A stretch of 64,000 bases of DNA from Oehlia diaphana. Lineage: Eukaryota; Glomeromycota; Glomeromycetes; Glomerales; Glomeraceae. How positions within the stretch are numbered: the stretch's first letter is position 1; the number at the start of each line of letters is the position of its first letter. The translations under genes and the position numbers were made by a program. Below the pieces are notes generated by a model that was given only the letters and a program-made list of their open reading frames with translations, was not told the origin of the DNA and ran no database searches. Shown here piece by piece: positions 61,630 to 64,000 of the stretch. The DNA is taken from assembly GCA_003833135.1 (NCBI GenBank), contig QZLH01000189.1:69136-133135 (forward strand), in the 5' to 3' direction.

Positions 61630-63039
61630 TTATTCTTCTTTGGTACTAGTGGTAGTAGCACTACTTTTGATTATAGGAACTCCTTTTTGACGTTTTTCTC
61701 CTGTTTCTAGCATCTTAAAGAAGAGACTTCCCTATAATATTAATAAAAATTTGTTATACAAGAACACACATATACTGTAATGAATAATAAAAAAAAAAAT
61801 TTTTGCTTACATCATAACAACTTCTTACATCTTCTTTATAAACTATTCCATCTTTCTCACACAACAAATACAAAGTTCCCCATTCAAATACGGCAGAAGT
61901 CCAACCGAAAGGATCGAATACATTAGCATTACCTCGAATAACTTGTGTAATGTCTTTTAAACTTAGTCCACCTTTATTATCCCGATCATATTTCGAAAAG
62001 ACTTCTTCAAATTTTTCGGGAACGAATCGACCCTATTTAAGTAAAAAAATGTGATTATCAATAACTTGTCGTAAAATTTTCTATTACGTATCCTCCCCGT
62101 TGCACTGGTTGATAGTTTGAATAAGTTGAACTAATTACCTCGGTATCAAAAGTTTCGGAATCGGAACCATGTTTAGCTTTACTGAGTGTATCAACATATA
62201 CATTAAAAAGTGGATTACCAAGAATTGGAATCCAACTTTTTTGGGTAGGATAAGAAAATCCACCATGGATTATGCCAACAGCGACAGCGGAAAATGCAAG
62301 ACTGAATCCCAATTTACGGAAACCTAAATTCAGAGCGAAAAATTAATTGTAAAATAAAAAAGGGAATAATTATATAATATATTTACTTTACCTTTCCAGG
62401 TGTCTAATGGGGTAATAACACCATCATGATCAGTATCCCAAAATTCGACATGTTGTTGGAGTACCTTTAAAATATAATATTCGATCGTTAAAAAAAAAAA
62501 AAATAATTCTAATTTTAGGATAATTTTAAAAAAAAACTTACAGATTTTCTTGTTGGACGGCCCGGGGTTCCCTCAGGCATTTCTTTTGATGCGGCAATAG
62601 TAGCACGTGGTAGCCCTAAAAGGAGGAATTTCATAAGTATTACGAGAATCTTTTTTAAGAAATTAACGAGAATCTTTAACAGTTAATACAAACCAGCATT
62701 TCCTAGTTTATCAGATAAATCTTTCGGAACTTTACGTTCTTTTGTCTCTGGAGCTTCATCAACTTCTGTAATGATATCTTTTTCTTGGTTTTGGTCGTTC
62801 TTTTTGTTATCATGACCATGACCAGAAAAAATTGATCGATTGGATTGTTCGTTTTTGTTATGGACTTGATTTCGTTCATTTTTCTTATCATGATTTCGAT
62901 GTCGTTCGTTCTTCTTGTTATCTTGACTCTGAACAATAATTCGTTCACTCTTATTGCCGAGGTCTGGATTTTGAAGAATGATTTTGTCGGTCTTTTTCTT
63001 ATCTTGACCTTTATTCGTATGTTGTTCAATATTACTCAT
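61630..63039 (-). CDS. Caleosin family protein (lipid-droplet EF-hand peroxygenase)
   Basis: Six exons, 63039-62694, 62615-62542, 62464-62392, 62323-62139, 62032-61811 and 61731-61630, give 333 residues. Caleosins sit on lipid droplets and ER, bind one calcium and some have haem-dependent peroxygenase activity. Visible: the EF-hand HVEFWDTDHDGVITPLDTW, then FRKLGFSLAFSAVAVGIIHG, the hydrophobic anchor, with a conserved His, PTQKSWIPILGNPLFNVY, the HGSDSETFDTEGRF block, EKFEEVFSKYDRDNKGGLSL, and FDPFGWTSAVFEWGTLYLL near the end with the second His region replaced by Glu-Trp. About 115 residues of charged, Asn/Lys/His-rich extension precede the usual start of the family. The tail is Ser/Thr-rich and ends KEE. 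Confidence 0.9.
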
Positions 63040-63962
63040 GATTAATCAATTCTTTTAAAAAATTTTTTTTTTTTTATAAAATTTTAAAATTATAAAATTT
63101 TCGAATAAAAAAAAAAAATAAAAAAGAAAAAGTTACCGGACTTTTATATACGATAAAAAATTTTTTTGATCGAAAAAGAAAAAAATATTTTTTTTTAATA
63201 AATATTACATCACGTTTATCATATTCATTCATATTACGAATTTTATATGAATTTATGACGTAAACATTTAATAAAAAATTAAAATAATTTTGGGAAACTT
63301 AAACATTTTGATATTAATATCTTTCATATGAAAATTATTCAAAGTTTAATATCTTTTTGGTAAAAATGTAATTTAAAATTAATTAGTCCAAAATATTGTT
63401 TTTTTAGCATAATTTTTTTTTTATATATATATAATATTTTTTTCATACTTTTTCTCTCCAAAAAAAAAGAAGCTGCGGTTGATCATGATTTTTGGATCAA
63501 CGATTTAAATCACGATTTTCGTACATCAACTCATACACAATCACTTATCAATTTATCACCATATCAGATATCACGTATCTCCGTATCTCACGTGGAATCT
63601 TAAAAATGTACACGTGTGCATATTTTTATAAACTTTTTTCTTTTTTTTTTTTTTTGAAATGTTTGATAATGCGTTCAAAAGGCGCTATAAAAAAAAAGAG
63701 ACATTGTTACACAAACAAGAAAAGTACAATTTTCCTCAAAAATTTCATGAAGAAATAAAATAAAAAAAAATAGATATATTTATAAAAAGCTGCAGAAATA
63801 CTTAGAAATACTGCAGAAATACTTTTTTTTATGCGTGTATTTTTTTTTTTTTATTATAGTACAATTACATACAAAAAAAGGGAGGTTTATTAAAGAAGGA
63901 GAGGGGTTAATTAAGTAAAAAAAGAAAAAGAAAGAAAAAAAAAAAAAAAAAAAAAAAAAAAC

Positions 63963-64000
<38 letters not shown>
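63040..64000. other. Intergenic end region, homopolymer-rich
   Basis: Promoter side of the caleosin gene followed by AT-rich sequence with many A and T runs. The last 70 bases are almost pure A (63930-64000), broken only by a few C and G. The frames at 63492-63758 and 63780-63965 are artefacts of the homopolymers. Confidence 0.6.

Noticed and set aside
62703..63029. 108-codon minus frame
   Set aside because: Shifted frame over the first caleosin exon, open because of Lys/Asn-rich codons.
63780..63965. 61-codon minus frame of mostly Phe
   Set aside because: Product of the poly-A tract.

Overview
The window reads as nuclear DNA of an early-diverging fungus, most likely an arbuscular mycorrhizal fungus of the Rhizophagus/Glomeromycotina type. 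The grounds are strong AT richness, many homopolymer runs, genes split by short (about 55-150 nt) GT-AG introns on both strands, an F-box protein of the style abundant in those genomes, a Crinkler-like nuclease-domain protein, and long intergenic stretches full of decayed elements. This assignment is inference; no marker gene is present. All exon structures below were built by hand: each splice was chosen from visible donor/acceptor sites, and reading frames close across every multi-exon complete gene.

Layout. 1-12.4 kb: a tandem family of unrecognised helical proteins, with one copy cut by the left edge (1-2299), a decayed relic (about 4090-4620) and an intact copy (9198-12376) carrying a long acidic VEEIE-type repeat. 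15-17.7 kb: an intronless enoyl-CoA hydratase-family enzyme and a Myb/SANT-like DNA-binding protein. 19.9-23.5 kb: an INSIG protein and a ceramide synthase, tail to tail. 26-32 kb: a 23-exon ABCC transporter of about 1445 residues, including two GC-AG introns. 33-36.7 kb: a compact block of two head-to-head pairs (AN1 zinc finger / Yop1-REEP; L3HYPDH-like racemase family / ABHD10-like hydrolase). 37-39 kb: a transposase relic, a small hypothetical gene and a 483-N gap bounded by identical 233-bp copies. 39.2-48.5 kb: an 11-exon C2-plus-lipase gene head to head with the 27-exon exocyst gene SEC8. 50-51.6 kb: an F-box protein. 51.6-58.4 kb: a gene-free region with several MITE-like elements. 58.4-63 kb: a nuclease-domain protein with a Crinkler-like layout and a caleosin. 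The right edge ends in poly(A).

Functionally, several genes deal with membranes and lipids: sterol-sensing regulation (INSIG), ceramide synthesis, class-3 lipase, caleosin of lipid droplets, ER shaping (Yop1), lipid/xenobiotic export (ABCC) and exocytosis (SEC8). The genes are separately promoted eukaryotic units, so this is co-location, not an operon.

The most notable items for follow-up are the tandem paralogue family with its expanding 78-bp higher-order repeat, the Cys/Cys active site in an L3HYPDH-type protein, the non-autonomous DNA transposons with visible terminal repeats (one with a perfect 9-bp target duplication), and the gap that looks like an assembly artefact. No clear new defence-type or multi-gene system was found.
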